The notes beneath the pieces are model-generated. The model searched no databases and was not told the DNA's origin. It was given only the letters and a program-made list of their open reading frames with translations. From Sipunculus nudus (lineage: Eukaryota; Annelida; Sipuncula; Golfingiida; Sipunculidae), in contig CM049316.1 of assembly GCA_026874595.1 (NCBI GenBank), positions 71,949,176 to 72,013,175 on the forward strand: a DNA stretch of 64,000 nucleotides. Reading direction: 5' to 3'. Each line of letters opens with the position of its first letter. Positions within the stretch are counted from its first letter, which is position 1. Shown here piece after piece: positions 34,601-49,581 of the stretch. The position numbers and the translations under genes were made by a program.

Positions 34601-37600
34601 TATCATAGCTAAAGTACGCACTAATCATTCCAACCGCACGCAATAATCATACCGACATTACGCACTGATCATACCTACAGTTAGCCCTTATCATACCGAC
34701 AGCACACACTTACCGCACAGAGAGTACGCGCTATTCATACCTAAAGTAGAGTAATGATAATTAGAGCACGCACTAATTATACCGACAGTACGCACTAATC
34801 ATACCGACAGCACGCGCTAATCTTACCTACAGTATAGTAATCATAACGAAAGCCCGAACTAATCATACCGACAGCACGCCTTAATTATAGCTACAGTATG
34901 CACTAATCATACCGACGGCACGCACTTATCATAATGACAGTACGCACTTATCATACCGACACTTATCGATCCAACGGTATGCACTAATCATAACTACAGT
35001 ACGCACTAATTATACCGATAGTACGCACCATTCAAACCTAAAGTACGGACTAATCAATAAGGACCACGCACTTATGATACCAACAGTACGCACTGTCATA
35101 CAGACAGAGCCGCACTAATCATACCGATAGCACGCACTAATCATACCGACAACACGCACTAATTATATCGATAGCACGCCGTTATCATAGCTTAAGTATG
35201 CACTAATCATTCCAACAGCACGCACTTATAATACTGACAGTACGCACTGTCATACAGAGAGTACGCACTTTTTATACCTAAAGAACAGTAATAATAATTA
35301 GAGCACGCACGAATCATACCGACAGCAGGCACTTATCATGCCTACAGTACGCACTCATCATACTGACAGCACGCACCAATCATAACTACAGTACGCACTT
35401 ATCATACCGACACTTATCGATCATACAGTATGCACTAATCATAACGAGGGCACGCACTTAATATAACGAAAGCACACACTAATCATAACTACAGTACGCA
35501 CTAATTATACCGATAGTAGGCACTAGTCATACCTAAAGTACGGACTAATCAATAAGGACCACGCACTTATGATACCGACAATACGCACTGTCATACAGAC
35601 AGAACGCACTAATCATACCGACAGCAAGCACTAATCATACCGACAACACGCACTAATTATACTGACAGTACGCACTGTCATACAAACAGTACGCACTGAT
35701 CATACCGACAGCACGCACTATTAATACCTACAGTACGCACTGATTATATCGACAGTACGCACTAATCATACCTACAGTATGCACTAATCATAACGACAGC
35801 ACGCGCTAATCATACCGACAGCACGCATTCATCATACTGACGGTTCGTACTAATCATACTTACAGTATGCACAAACCATAACCAGAGCACGCACTTATCA
35901 TACGGACAGCACGCTATAATCATACCTACAGTATACTAATCAAAGAGACAGCACGCACTTATCTTACCTAAAGTACGCACTAATTATACCGACAGTACGC
36001 ACTATTTATACTTCAAGTACGCACTTATCAAAAAGAGAACACGCACTCATCATACGGAGAGCACGCATTAATCACACCGACGGTTCGTACTAATAATACC
36101 CACAGTACGCAGTAATAGTATCGACAGAATGCACTTATCATACCTACAGTATTCACTAATCATAAAGAGAGCACACACATATGATAACGGAGGCACGCAC
36201 TAACCATACCCAATTTAGGCTTTAATCATACCGACAGCACGCACTAATCATACCGACAGCACGCACTAAACATACCTACAGCTCGCACTAATTATATCGA
36301 AAGTACTCACTGATGATACATACAGTTAGCACTAATCCTACCGACAGCACGCACTTATCAGACCGACAGCACGCACTGTCATCGAGAGAATAAGCACTAT
36401 TTATACCTACAATACAGTAATCATAATGAGCATACTAATCAAGGCGACAGCACGCACTAATTATACCTGCAATACACACTTATCATACAGACAGCACGCA
36501 CTTGTCATACCTACATTACCCACTAATTATACCAACAGTACGCACTATTCATACCTCAAGTACCCACTTATTAAAAAAGAGCACACGCGCTTATCATATC
36601 GACAGTACCACTAATCATACCGACAGTACGCACCTATAGATCATAATGACAGCACGAATTAACCAAACCGAGAGCACGCAATAATCAAACCTACAGTAGT
36701 CACTAATCATACCGTCAGCACACACTAATTAAATCGACAGTAGGCACTGGTCATACCCCCACGCACTTATCATACCGACAGCACGCACTTATCATACCGA
36801 CAGCAAGCACTAATCATAACTACAGTACGCACTTATCATACCGACACTTATCGTACCAACGGTATGCACTAATCATAACAAGGACACGCACTAATCATAA
36901 CTACAGTGCGCACTAATTATACCATGGTACGCACTATTCAAACCTAAAGTACGCACTAATCAATAAGAGAACACTCTCTAATAATATCGACAACACGCAC
37001 TAATTATACCGACAGTACGCACTGTCATACAGACAGTACGCACTAATCATACCGATGGTACGCACGTATCAAAAAGAGAACACGCACTTATCTTACCTAA
37101 AGTACGCACTAATTATACCGACAGTACGCACTATTTATACCTCAAGTACGCACTTATCAAAAAGAGAACACGCCCTCACATACTGACGGTTCGCACTAAT
37201 CATACCTACGGTACGCACTAATCATACCGACAACACGCATAATCATACCGACGGTTCGTACTAATCATACCTACAGTACGCACTAATAATATCGACAGTA
37301 CGCACTTATCATACCTAAAGTATTCACTAATTATAACGAGAGCACACACATATTATAACGGAGGCACGCACTAACATTACCTAAATTAGGCAGTAATCAT
37401 ACCTAAGGCACGCACTAATCATAGAGAGAGCACGAACTTAACATACCTACAGCACGCACTAATTAAATCGACAGTACGCATTGATGATACATACAGTTCG
37501 CACTAATCCTACCGACAGCACGCACTTATCAGACCGACAGCACGCACTGTCATCGAGAGAATAAGCACTATGTATACCTACAATACAGTAATCATAATGA

Positions 37601-39216
37601 GCATAATAATCATGGCGACAGCAAGCATTAATTATACCTGCAATACGCACTCATCATACAGACAACACGCACTTATCATACCGACAGTACCCACTAATTA
37701 TACCAACAGTACGCAATATTCATACTTCAAGTAAGCACTTATTAAAAAGAGAACACGCACTTATCAAATCGACAGTACGCACTAATCATACCGACAGTAC
37801 GCACTTATAGATCATACCGACAGCACGAACTAACCAAACCGAGAGCACGCAATAATCATACCTACAGTAGGCACTAATCATACCGTCAGCACACACTAAT
37901 TAAATCGACAGTAGGCACTGGTCATACCCCCACGCTCTTATCATACCGACAGCACGCACTAATCATACCGACAGCAAGCACTAATCATAACTACAGTACG
38001 CACTTATCATACCGACACTTATCGTACCAACGGTATGCACTAATCATAACGAGGGCACGCACTAATCATAACGAAAGCACACACTAATCATGACTACAGT
38101 ACGCACAAATTATACCAATTGTACGCACTATTCAAACCTAAAGTACGCATTTATCAATAAGAGAACACGCACTAATTATATCGACAGCACGCACTAATTA
38201 TACTGACAGTACGCACTGTCATACAGACAATACGCACTAATCATACCGACAACACGCACTAATTATACCGACAGTACGCACTGTCATACAGACAGCACGC
38301 ACTATTCATACCTACAGTATGCACTGTTTATATCGACAGTACGCACTAATCACACCTACAATACGCACTAATCATACCGACGGTTCGTACTAATCATACC
38401 TACAGTACGCACTAACCATAATCAGAGCACGCACTAATCATACCGACAGCACGCACTAATCATACCGACGGTTCGCACTAATCATACCTACAGTACGTAC
38501 TAATCATACCGACAGCACGCATAATCATACCTACAGTATACTAATCATGGCGAGAGCACGCATAATTTTACCTGCAATACGCACTTATCATAGAGACAGC
38601 ACGCACTTATCTTACCTAAAGTACGCACTAATTATACCGACAGTACGCACTATTCATACCTCAAGTACGCACTTACCAAAAAGAGAACACGCACTAATCA
38701 TACCGACAGTTCGTACTAATCATACCTACAGTACGCATTAATAATATCAACAGTACGCACTTATCATACCTACAGTATTCACTAATCATAACGAGAGCAC
38801 ACACATATTATAACGTAGGCACGCACTAACCATACCTAAATTAAGCAGTAACCATACCGACAGCACGCACTAAACATCCCTACAGCACGCACCAAATAAA
38901 TCGACAGTACGCACTGATGATACATACAGTTCACACTAATCCTACTGGCAGCACGCACTTATCAGACCGACAGCACGCACTGTCATCGAGAGAATAAGCA
39001 CTTTTATACCTACAATACAGTAGTCATAATGACCATACTTATCATGGCGAGAGCACGCACTAATTATACCTGCAATACGCACTTATCATACAGACAGCAC
39101 GCACTTATCATACCTACAGTACGCACTTATTATACCCACAGTACGCACAATTCATACCTCAAGTACGCACTTATTAAAAAGAGAACACGCACTTATCATA
39201 TCGACAGTACGCACTT
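31605..39216. repeat. higher-order repeat copy 1 within the array
   Basis: Block repeated almost exactly at 39644-47110. Register is 8039 bp on the left (CCAACCGCAC at 31621 and 39660) and 7894 bp on the right (for example 34261 and 42155). Copy 1 has an additional 576-bp segment (32965-33540) resembling sequence near 34.3-34.8 kb. The bp at 39217-39643 between the copies resemble 34.15-34.6 kb, so the unit is mosaic. Confidence 0.9.
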
Positions 39217-39643
39217 ATCAGACCGACAGTACGCACTGTCATACAGAGAGTACGCACTTTTCATACCTAAAGAACAGTAATGATAATTAGAGCACCAACG
39301 AATCATACCGACACTAGGCACTAATCATACCGACAGCAGGCACTAATCATGCCTACAGTACGCACTTATCATACCGACAGCACGCACTAATCATAACTAC
39401 AGTACGCACTGATCATACCGAGAGTACGCACTTATCGTACCAACGGTATACACTAATCATAAAGAGGGCACGCACTAATCTTAACGAAAGCACACACTAA
39501 TCATAACTACAGTACACACTAATTATACCGATAGTACGCAATATTCAAACCTAAAGTACGCACTAATCAATAAGAGAACACGCACTTATCCTATCGACAG
39601 CACACACTAATCATACCGACAACACGCACTAATCATACCGACA

Positions 39644-42600
39644 TCACGCACTAATCATTCCAACCGCACGCAATAATCTTACCGACATTACGCACTGATC
39701 ATATCTACAGTTTGCACTTATCATACCAACAGCACACACTTACCGCACAGAGAGTACGCACTATTCATACCTAAAGCACAGTAATGATAATAAGAGCACG
39801 CACTAATTATACAGACAGTAAGCACTAATCATACGGAAAGCACGCGCTAATCTTATCTACAGTATACTAATCATAACGAAAGCCCGCACTAATCATACCG
39901 ACAGCACGCCTTAATTATAGCTACAGTACGCACTAATCATACAGACGGCACGCACTTATCATACTGACAGTACGCACTGTCATACAGAGAGTACGCACTT
40001 TTCATACCTAAAGAACAGTAATGATAATTAGAGCACGCACAAATCATACCGACAGCAGGCAGTCTTCATGCCTACAATACGCACTAATCATACCGACACC
40101 ACGCACTAATCATAACTACAGTACGCACTTATCATACCGACTCTTATCGATCCAACGGTATGCACTAATCATAACTACAGTACGCACTAATTATACCGAT
40201 AGTACGCACTATTGAAACCTAAAGTACGGACTAATCAATAAGGACCACGCAATTATGATACCGACAGTACGCACTGTCATACAGACAGAACGCACTTATC
40301 ATACCGACAGCACGCACTAATCATACCGACAACACGCACAAATTATACCGAGAGTACGCACTGTCATACAGACAGTACGCACTGATCATACCGACAGCAC
40401 GCACTATTCATACCTACAGTACGCACTGATTATATCGACAGTACGCACTAATCACACCTACAGTATGCACTTATCATAACGACAGCACGCGCTAATCATA
40501 CCGACAGCACGCACTCATCATACAGACGGTTCATACTAATCATACTTACAGTTTGCACAAAACATAACCAGAGCACGCACTTATCATACGGACAGCACGT
40601 AATAATCATACCTACAGTAAACTAATCAAAGAGACAGCACGCACTTATCTTACCTAAAGTACGCACTAATCATACCGACAGTACGCACTATTTATACCTC
40701 AAGTACGCACTTATCAAAAAGAGAATACGCACCAATCATACCGACAGCACGCCCTAATCATAGCTACAGTACGCACTAACCATACCGATGGCACGCACTT
40801 ATCATACCGACAGTACGCACTGTCATACAGAGAGTACGCACTATTCATACCTAAAGAACAGTAATGATACTTAGAGCACGAACGAATCATACCGACACTA
40901 GGCACTTATCATACCAACAGCAGGCACTAATCATGCCTACAGTACGCACAAATCATACCGACAGCACGCACTAATCATAACTACAGTACGCACTAATCAT
41001 ACCGAGAGTACGCACTTATCAAACCAACGGTATGCACTAATCATTACGAGGGCACGCAGAAATCTTAACGAAAGCACACACTAATCATAACTACAGTACA
41101 CACTAATTATACCGATAGTACGCACTATTCAAACCTAAAGTACGCACTTATCAATAAGAGAACACGCACTTATCCTATCGACAGCACGCACTAATCATAC
41201 CGACAACACACACTAATCATACCGACAGCACGCACTAATCATACCGACAACACGCACTAATTATATCGACAGCACGCCCTTAATATAGCTAAAGTACGCA
41301 CTAATAATTCCAACAGCACGCACTAATCATACCGACATTACGCACTGATCATACCTACAGTTTGCACTTATCATACCGACAGCACACACTTACCGCACAG
41401 AGAGTACGCACTATTTACCTAAAGTACAGTAATGATAATCAGAGCACGCATTAATCATACCGACAGTACGCACTAATCATACGGAAAGCACGCGCTAATC
41501 TTATCTACATTATACTAATCATAACGAAAGCCCGCACTAATCATACCGACAGCACGCCTTAATTATAGCTACAGTATGCACTAATCATACCGACGACACG
41601 CACTTATCATACTGACAGTACGCACTGTCATACAGAGAGTACGCACTTTTCATACCTAAAGAACAGTAATGATAATTAGAGCACGAACGAATCATACCGA
41701 CACTATTCACTAATCATACCGACAGCAGGCACTAATCATGCCTACAGTACGCACTGATCATACCTACAGTTTGCACTTATCATACCGACAGCACACACTT
41801 ACCGCACAGAAAGTACGCACTATTTACCTAAAGTACAGTAATGATAATCAGAGCACGCATTAATCATACCGACAGTACGCACTAATCATACGGAAAGCAC
41901 GCGCTAATCTTATCTACATTATACTAATCATAACGAAAGCCCGCACTAATCATACCGACAGCACGCCTTAATTATAGCTACAGTATGCACTAATCATACC
42001 GACGACACGCACTTATCATACTGACAGTACGCACTGTCATACAGAGAGTACGCACTTTTCATACCTAAAGAACTGTAATGATAATTAGAGCACGAACGAA
42101 TCATACCGACACTATTCACTAATCATACCGACAGCAGGCACTAATCATGCCTACAGTACGCACAAATCATACCGACAGGACGCACTAATCATAACTACAG
42201 TACGCACTGATCATACCGAGAGTACGCACTTATCGTACCAACGGTATGCACTAATAATAAAGAGGGCACGCACTAATCTTAACGAAAGCACACACTAATC
42301 ATAACTACAGTACACACTAATTATACCGATAGTACGCAATATTCAAACCTAAAGTACGCACTAATCAATAAGAGAACACGCACGAATCCTATCGACAGCA
42401 CACACTAATCAAACCGACAACACGCACTAATCAAACCGACAGCACGTACTAATCATACCGACAACACGCACTAATAATATCGACAGCACGCCTTTATCAT
42501 AGCTAAAGTACGCACTAATCATTCCAACCGCACGCAATAATCATACCGACATTACGCACTGATCATACCTACAGTTAGCCCTTATCATACCGACAGCACA

Positions 42601-45600
42601 CACTTACCGCACAGAGAGTACGCGCTATTCATACCTAAAGTAGAGTAATGATAATTAGAGCACGCACTAATTATACCGACAGTACGCACTAATCATACCG
42701 ACAGCACGCGCTAATCTTACCTACAGTATAGTAATCATAACGAAAGCCCGAACTAATCATACCGACAGCACGCCTTAATTATAGCTACAGTATGCACTAA
42801 TCATACCGACGGCACGCACTTATCATAATGACAGTACGCACTTATCATACCGACACTTATCGATCCAACGGTATGCACTAATCATAACTACAGTACGCAC
42901 TAATTATACCGATAGTACGCACTATTCAAACCTTAAGTACGGACTAATCAATAAGGACCACGCACTTATGATACCAACAGTACGCACTGTCATACAGACA
43001 GAGCCGCACTAATCATACCGATAGCACGCACTAATCATACCGACAACACGCACTAATTATATCGATAGCACGCCGTTATCATAGCTTAAGTATGCACTAA
43101 TCATTCCAACAGCACGCACTTATAATACTGACAGTACGCACTGTCATACAGAGAGTACGCACTTTTTATACCTAAAGAACAGTAATAATAATTAGAGCAC
43201 GCACGAATCATACCGACAGCAGGCACTTATCATGCCTACAGTACGCACTCATCATACTGACAGCACGCACCAATCATAACTACAGTACGCACTTATCATA
43301 CCGACACTTCTCGATCATACAGTATGCACTAATCATAACGAGGGCACGCACTTAATATAACGAAAGCACACACTAATCATAACTACAGTACGCACTAATT
43401 ATACCGATAGTACGCACTAGTCATACCTAAAGTACGGACTAATCAATAAGGACCACGCACTAATGATACCGACAATACGCACTGTCATACAGACAGAACG
43501 CACTAATCATACCGACAGCAAGCACTAATCATACCGACAACACGCACTAATTATACTGACAGTACGCACTGTCATACAAACAGTACGCACTGATCATACC
43601 GACAGCACGCACTATTCATACCTACAGTACGCACTGATTATATCGACAGTACGCACTAATCATACCTACAGTATGCACTAATCATAACGACAGCACGCGC
43701 TAATCATACCGACAGCACGCATTCATCATACTGACGGTTCGTACTAATCATACTTACAGTATGCACAAACCATAACCAGAGCACGCACTTATCATACGGA
43801 CAGCACGCTATAATCATACCTACAGTATACTAATCAAAGAGACAGCACGCACTTATCTTACCTAAAGTACGCACTAATTATACCGACAGTACGCACTATT
43901 TATACTTCAAGTACGCACTTATCAAAAAGAGAACACGCACTCATCATACGGAGAACACGCATTAATCACACCGACGGTTCGTACTAATAATACCCACAGT
44001 ACGCAGTAATAGTATCGACAGAATGCACTTATCATACCTACAGTATTCACTAATCATAACGAGAGCACACACATATGATAACGGAGGCACGCACTAACCA
44101 TACCCAATTTAGGCTTTAATCATACCGACAGCACGCACTAATCATACCGACAGCACGCACTAAACATACCTACAGCTCGCACTAATTATATCGAAAGTAC
44201 TCACTGATGATACATACAGTTAGCACTAATCCTACCGACAGCACGCACTTATCAGACCGACAGCACGCACTGTCATCGAGAGAATAAGCACTATTTATAC
44301 CTACAATACAGTAATCATAATGAGCATACTAATCAAGGCGACAGCACGCACTAATTATACCTGCAATACACACTTATCATACAGACAGCACGCACTTGTC
44401 ATACCTACAGTACCCACTAATTATACCAACAGTACGCACTATTCATACCTCAAGTACCCACTTATTAAAAAAGAGCACACGCGCTTATCATATCGACAGT
44501 ACCACTAATCATACCGACAGTACGCACCTATAGATCATACCGACAGCACGAAGTAACCAAACCGAGAGCACGCAATAATCAAACCTACAGTAGTCACTAA
44601 TCATACCGTCAGCACACACTATTAAATCGACAGTAGGCACTGGTCATACCCCCACGCACTTATCATACCGACAGCACGCACTTATCATACCGACAGCAAG
44701 CACTAATCATAACTACAGTACGCACTTATCATACCGACACTTATCGTACCAACGGTATGCACTAATCATAACAAGGACACGCACTAATCATAACTACAGT
44801 GCGCACTAATTATACCATGGTACGCACTATTCAAACCTAAAGTACGCACTAATCAATAAGAGAACACTCTCTAATAATATCGACAACACGCACTAATTAT
44901 ACCGACAGTACGCACTGTCATACAGACAGTACGCACTAATCATACCGATGGTACGCACGTATCAAAAAGAGAACACGCACTTATCTTACCTAAAGTACGC
45001 ACTAATTATACCGACAGTACGCACTATTTATACCTCAAGTACGCACTTATCAAAAAGAGAACACGCCCTCACATACTGACGGTTCGCACTAATCATACCT
45101 ACGGTACGCACTAATCATACCGACAACACGCATAATCATACCGACGGTTCGTACTAATCATACCTACAGTACGCACTAATAATATCGACAGTACGCACTT
45201 ATCATACCTAAAGTATTCACTAATTATAACGAGAGCACACACATATTATAACGGAGGCACGCACTAACATTACCTAAATTAGGCAGTAATCATACCTAAG
45301 GCACGCACTAATCATAGAGAGAGCACGAACTTAACATACCTACAGCACGCACTAATTAAATCGACAGTACGCATTGATGATACATACAGTTCGCACTAAT
45401 TCTACCGACAGCACGCACTTATCAGACCGACAGCACGCACTGTCATCGAGAGAATAAGCACTATGTATACCTACAATACAGTAATCATAATGAGCATAAT
45501 AATCATGGCGACAGCAAGCATAAATTATACCTGCAATACGCACTCATCATACAGACAACACGCACTTATCATACCGACAGTACCCACTAATTATACCAAC

Positions 45601-47110
45601 AGTACGCACTATTCATACTTCAAGTAAGCACTTATTAAAAAGAGAACACGCACTTATCAAATCGACAGTACGCACTAATCATACCGACAGTACGCACTTA
45701 TAGATCATACCGACAGCACGAACTAACCAAACCGAGAGCACGCAATAATCATACCTACAGTAGGCACTAATCATACCGTCAGCACACACTAATTAAATCG
45801 ACAGTAGGCACTGGTCATACCCCCACGCTCTTATCATACCGACAGCACGCACTAATCATACCGACAGCAAGCACTAATCATAACTACAGTACGCACTTAT
45901 CATACCGACACTTATCGTACCAACGGTATGCACTAATCATAACGAGGGCACGCACTAATCATAACGAAAGCACACACTAATCATGACTACAGTACGCACT
46001 AATTATACCAATTGTACGCACTATTCAAACCTAAAGTACGCATTTATCAATAAGAGAACACGCACTAATTATATCGACAGCACGCACTAATTATACTGAC
46101 AGTACGCACTGTCATACAGACAATACGCACTAATCATACCGACAACACGCACTAATTATACCGACAGTACGCACTGTCATACAGACAGCACGCACTATTC
46201 ATACCTACAGTATGCACTGTTTATATCGACAGTACGCACTAATCACACCTACAATACGCACTAATCCTACCGACGGTTCGTACTAATCATACCTACAGTA
46301 CGCACTAACCATAATCAGAGCACGCACTAATCATACCGACAGCACGCACTAATCATACCGACGGTTCGCACTAATCATACCTACAGTACGTACTAATCAT
46401 ACCGACAGCACGCATAATCATACCTACAGTATACTAATCATGGCGAGAGCACGCATAATTTTACCTGCAATACGCACTTATCATAGAGACAGCACGCACT
46501 TATCTTACCTAAAGTACGCACTAATTATACCGACAATACGCACTATTCATACCTCAAGTACGCACTTACCAAAAAGAGAACACGCACTAATCATACCGAC
46601 AGTTCGTACTAATCATACCTACAGTACGCACTAATAATATCAACAGTACGCACTTATCATACCTACAGTATTCACTAATCATAACGAGAGCACACACATA
46701 TTATAACGTAGGCACGCACTAACCATACCTAAATTAAGCAGTAACCATACCGACAGCACGCACTAAACATCCCTACAGCACGCACCAAATAAATCGACAG
46801 TACGCACTGATGATACATACAGTTCACACTAATCCTACTGGCAGCACGCACTTATCAGACCGACAGCACGCACTGTCATCGAGAGAATAAGCACTTTTAT
46901 ACCTACAATACAGTAGTCATAATGACCATACTTATCATGGCGAGAGCACGCACTAATTATACCTGCAATACGCACTTATCATACAGACAGCACGCACTTA
47001 TCATACCTACAGTACGCACTTATTATACCCACAGTACGCACAATTCATACCTCAAGTACGCACTTATTAAAAAGAGAACACGCATTTATCATATTGACAG
47101 TACGCACTAA
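39644..47110. repeat. higher-order repeat copy 2 within the array
   Basis: Second copy of the 7.5-8 kb block. It differs from copy 1 by scattered substitutions, one extra 22-bp unit near 41.22 kb, absence of the 576-bp segment and presence of a 409-bp tandem duplication. After 47110 the two copies diverge. Confidence 0.9.
41356..42173. repeat. 409-bp tandem duplication nested in copy 2
   Basis: TACAGTTTGCACTTATCATA begins at 41356 and again at 41765, and the following 409 bp match. In copy 1 the segment occurs once (33871 onward). The event therefore post-dates the 8-kb duplication. Confidence 0.88.
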
Positions 47111-47963
47111 TCATACCGACAGTACGCACTTATCATACCGACAGCACGAACTAACCAAACCGAGAGCACGCAATAAACATACCCACAGTAGGCACTGATC
47201 ATACCGTCATCACACACTACTAATATCGATAGTAGGCACTAGTCATACCCAACTCACTAATCATACCGACAGCACGCACTAATCATACCGACAGTACTCA
47301 CCAATCATACCGACAGCAGGAACTTATCATACTGACATGCGCACTAATCATAACGAGAGCACGTACTAATCGAAACGAGAGCACGCACTAATTATAACGA
47401 AAGCTCGCACTAATCATACCTACAGTTCAATTTAATCATACCGACAGGAGCCACTTATCAGACCGACAGTACGCACTGTCATACAGAGAGTACGCACTGT
47501 TCATACCTCAAGTAAAGTAATCATAACGAGTGCACGCACTAATCATACTGACAGGACGCACTAATCATACCTACAGTACGCACTTATCATACAGACCATA
47601 CGCACTATTCATACCTACAGTACGCACTAATCATACCGACAGTACGCACTAACCATACCGACAATACGCACTAATCATACTGACAGCACGCACTAATCAT
47701 ACCGACAGTACGCACGAATACTACCTACAGCACGTAGTTATCATACCGACAGTACGCACAAATCATACCTACAGTACGCACTAATCATTCCTACAGTACG
47801 CTCTAATCATAACGAAAGCACGCACTAATCATACCGATAGCACGCACTTATCATACCGATATTACTCACAAATCATACTTACAGACGCACTAATCATACG
47901 TAAAGTACGCACTTATCTTACAGACAGTACGCACTAATGATACTGACAGTACGCACTTATCAT

Positions 47964-48074
47964 TTCTTTTGACCTGTTTCTAAAGTGTTTTAAGTGCTAG
48001 CTTTTTCTGAAGATGTTTGACAACACAGACGGATGGAACGTAAAAAATAATAATAAAAATCCGATAATAGACTA
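47964..48074. other. right edge of the 22-bp array
   Basis: About 80 bp of unassigned sequence, then GTAAAAAATAATAATAAAAA and CCGATAATAGAC, which match the sequence just after the short array in copies A and B. Confidence 0.6.
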
Positions 48075-48648
48075 GCCGTGACAATCCGACTCAGTAGGCA
48101 ATCGGATAACTGGGCTGGTAAGCCAACATAAGTCGTGATACAAGTTATATCGAGGAATGTATCGCAGTGGTCTTGCATCAGGTTGCATTCATATTGTGGT
48201 AAACGGCCCATACTCTCAATATATTGCTAAGAATGATGAACTCACACTAAGTATACATGTAAACTCACAACCCAAACTAAAACACCGTCTCCATGGACAC
48301 GGGTCATTTCCTGTATCGCCTGCAAGCTGCCTGCGTCCTGTAACCCGTGCGAGCCATGCTTGTGTTCATGCGGTCATAAATTCAACAAACATGCCTAGGG
48401 GATTTACCAATGTGCTGGGTTAAAACGGAACTTTTTTGCTCATGTTTTGTATTATTATAAAGTACAGAAAAAATGCTAATGATTGAATATCTAATTGAAT
48501 AAGAGTGTTCCTGTAGTCCATGAAGCGTTGTCAGAAATGATGAAAATATTTGCATCTTCATATGGTCTTATAATGCGTTCCTCAGACTAAGATGTAAAAA
48601 CACTCTGGCGCCGGGAATCTGGTCCTAATGCCAGAGGGTCGATATGTC
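48075..48648. mobile_element. insertion of about 575 bp specific to copy C
   Basis: Copies A and B run from the AATAATAATGAACCGA..ACAG stretch straight into ACAGACAGGCATACAGATTT. In C the two parts are separated by this segment. Its ends (TAGCCGTGACA and inverted TAGCGACATAT) share only TAGC, so class is undetermined. A plus-strand open frame at 48157-48423 has no recognisable content. Confidence 0.5.
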
Positions 48649-49314
48649 GCTAATAACAGACAGGCATACATATTTTGTTGAAATTTTGTGGAGAGTTTGG
48701 AAAAAAACTCGTGTAAAACCGTTACGGCATTTCAATAGAGCTATATCGATATTAGCGTGTGGCTTGAGGATCAACCTGGCTGGAATTTGATACATCTACC
48801 TACATCTTGTTATCATATTTTGCAGTGAGGATCAGGTTTTTGGTACGGTTGCTAATCTGTTCTCTTGTCTCGATTCCATAATAAATTATCAAAATTGAGA
48901 AAATTTACTAATATTTTCTTTGATTATAATTTTTTAATTGACACCTTTCAAGAATCTAACAAAATGTTTGTATTTATTGTGGCAAATTTGCATAATTCAC
49001 CTAATGTTGCCGTAATCGATAATTAAAATCAATCGCTCGCTCGCACCTTATAATTTGCAATATAAATTTTTAACAATTTTTTTTTGTTGGGCATGTTCTT
49101 AATTTAAAAAATGTTTGCTTTAAAAATGTCTGAGAATGCGACGTTTGTTAACGTCGTTACGACAAAAGTCGTTGCGGCCATTGGTAACGCAGGAATAGAG
49201 TCAGCCTGGTGTAATGCGGATCACTTGTCGTTTTGTAAAATGGAGACTTAACTCCCGTCAAGTTTGTTACTTGTTGCTTTCTCATTCGTGTTTACCGAAC
49301 CGAAACTGCATATA

Positions 49315-49420
49315 TTGTATACACATTCAGGTGTACACATATATTGTAAACACATTCACGTGTACATATATAATGTATACACATACAGATATACACATAT
49401 ATTGTATACCTGGGGCTAAA
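49315..49420. repeat. GTGTACAC-rich minisatellite, copy C
   Basis: About four units of TGTATACACATACAGGTGTA-like sequence, counterpart of 21655-21765. Confidence 0.75.
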
Positions 49421-49581
49421 CATTTTATCATTATCATATTGTGATTAAAATTTAAACAAAATATATAAATTTAAAACCAAATTAAAGCAACATCAATAAA
49501 ATGAAGCCTGTCGGTTTTAGTTATTGGTTTAATCATATACTGGTATGCATGGTGATAATGATTACGATTCATTATCATAAG

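Larger units (their letters stand above)
27367..47963. repeat. giant 22-bp tandem repeat array (about 20.6 kb)
   Basis: Uninterrupted array of a 22-bp unit, consensus CGCACTAATC followed by ATACCGACAGYA, with common variants T for A in CACTTATCA, AACGAGAGC and CCTACAGTA. About 930 units if all are 22 bp. GC content is higher than in the flanks. The unit length is 1 modulo 3, so three units (66 bp) give a 22-residue protein period; this explains the many short open frames on both strands, which I do not regard as genes. Unequal exchange is evident from the higher-order structure. Confidence 0.97.

Noticed and set aside
28000-47200. Protein-coding frames of 60-83 residues in the array (for example 31982-32176, 39029-39280, 40714-40905)
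   Set aside because: They are produced by the 22-bp period and occur on both strands. Identical pairs merely reflect the 8-kb duplication.
27367-47963. CRISPR array
   Set aside because: The 22-bp units are directly adjacent with no unique spacers, the unit varies by point changes, and the context is eukaryotic.
48157-48423. 88-residue open frame as a gene
   Set aside because: It lies inside an insertion specific to copy C, with no motif, signal peptide or splice partner.
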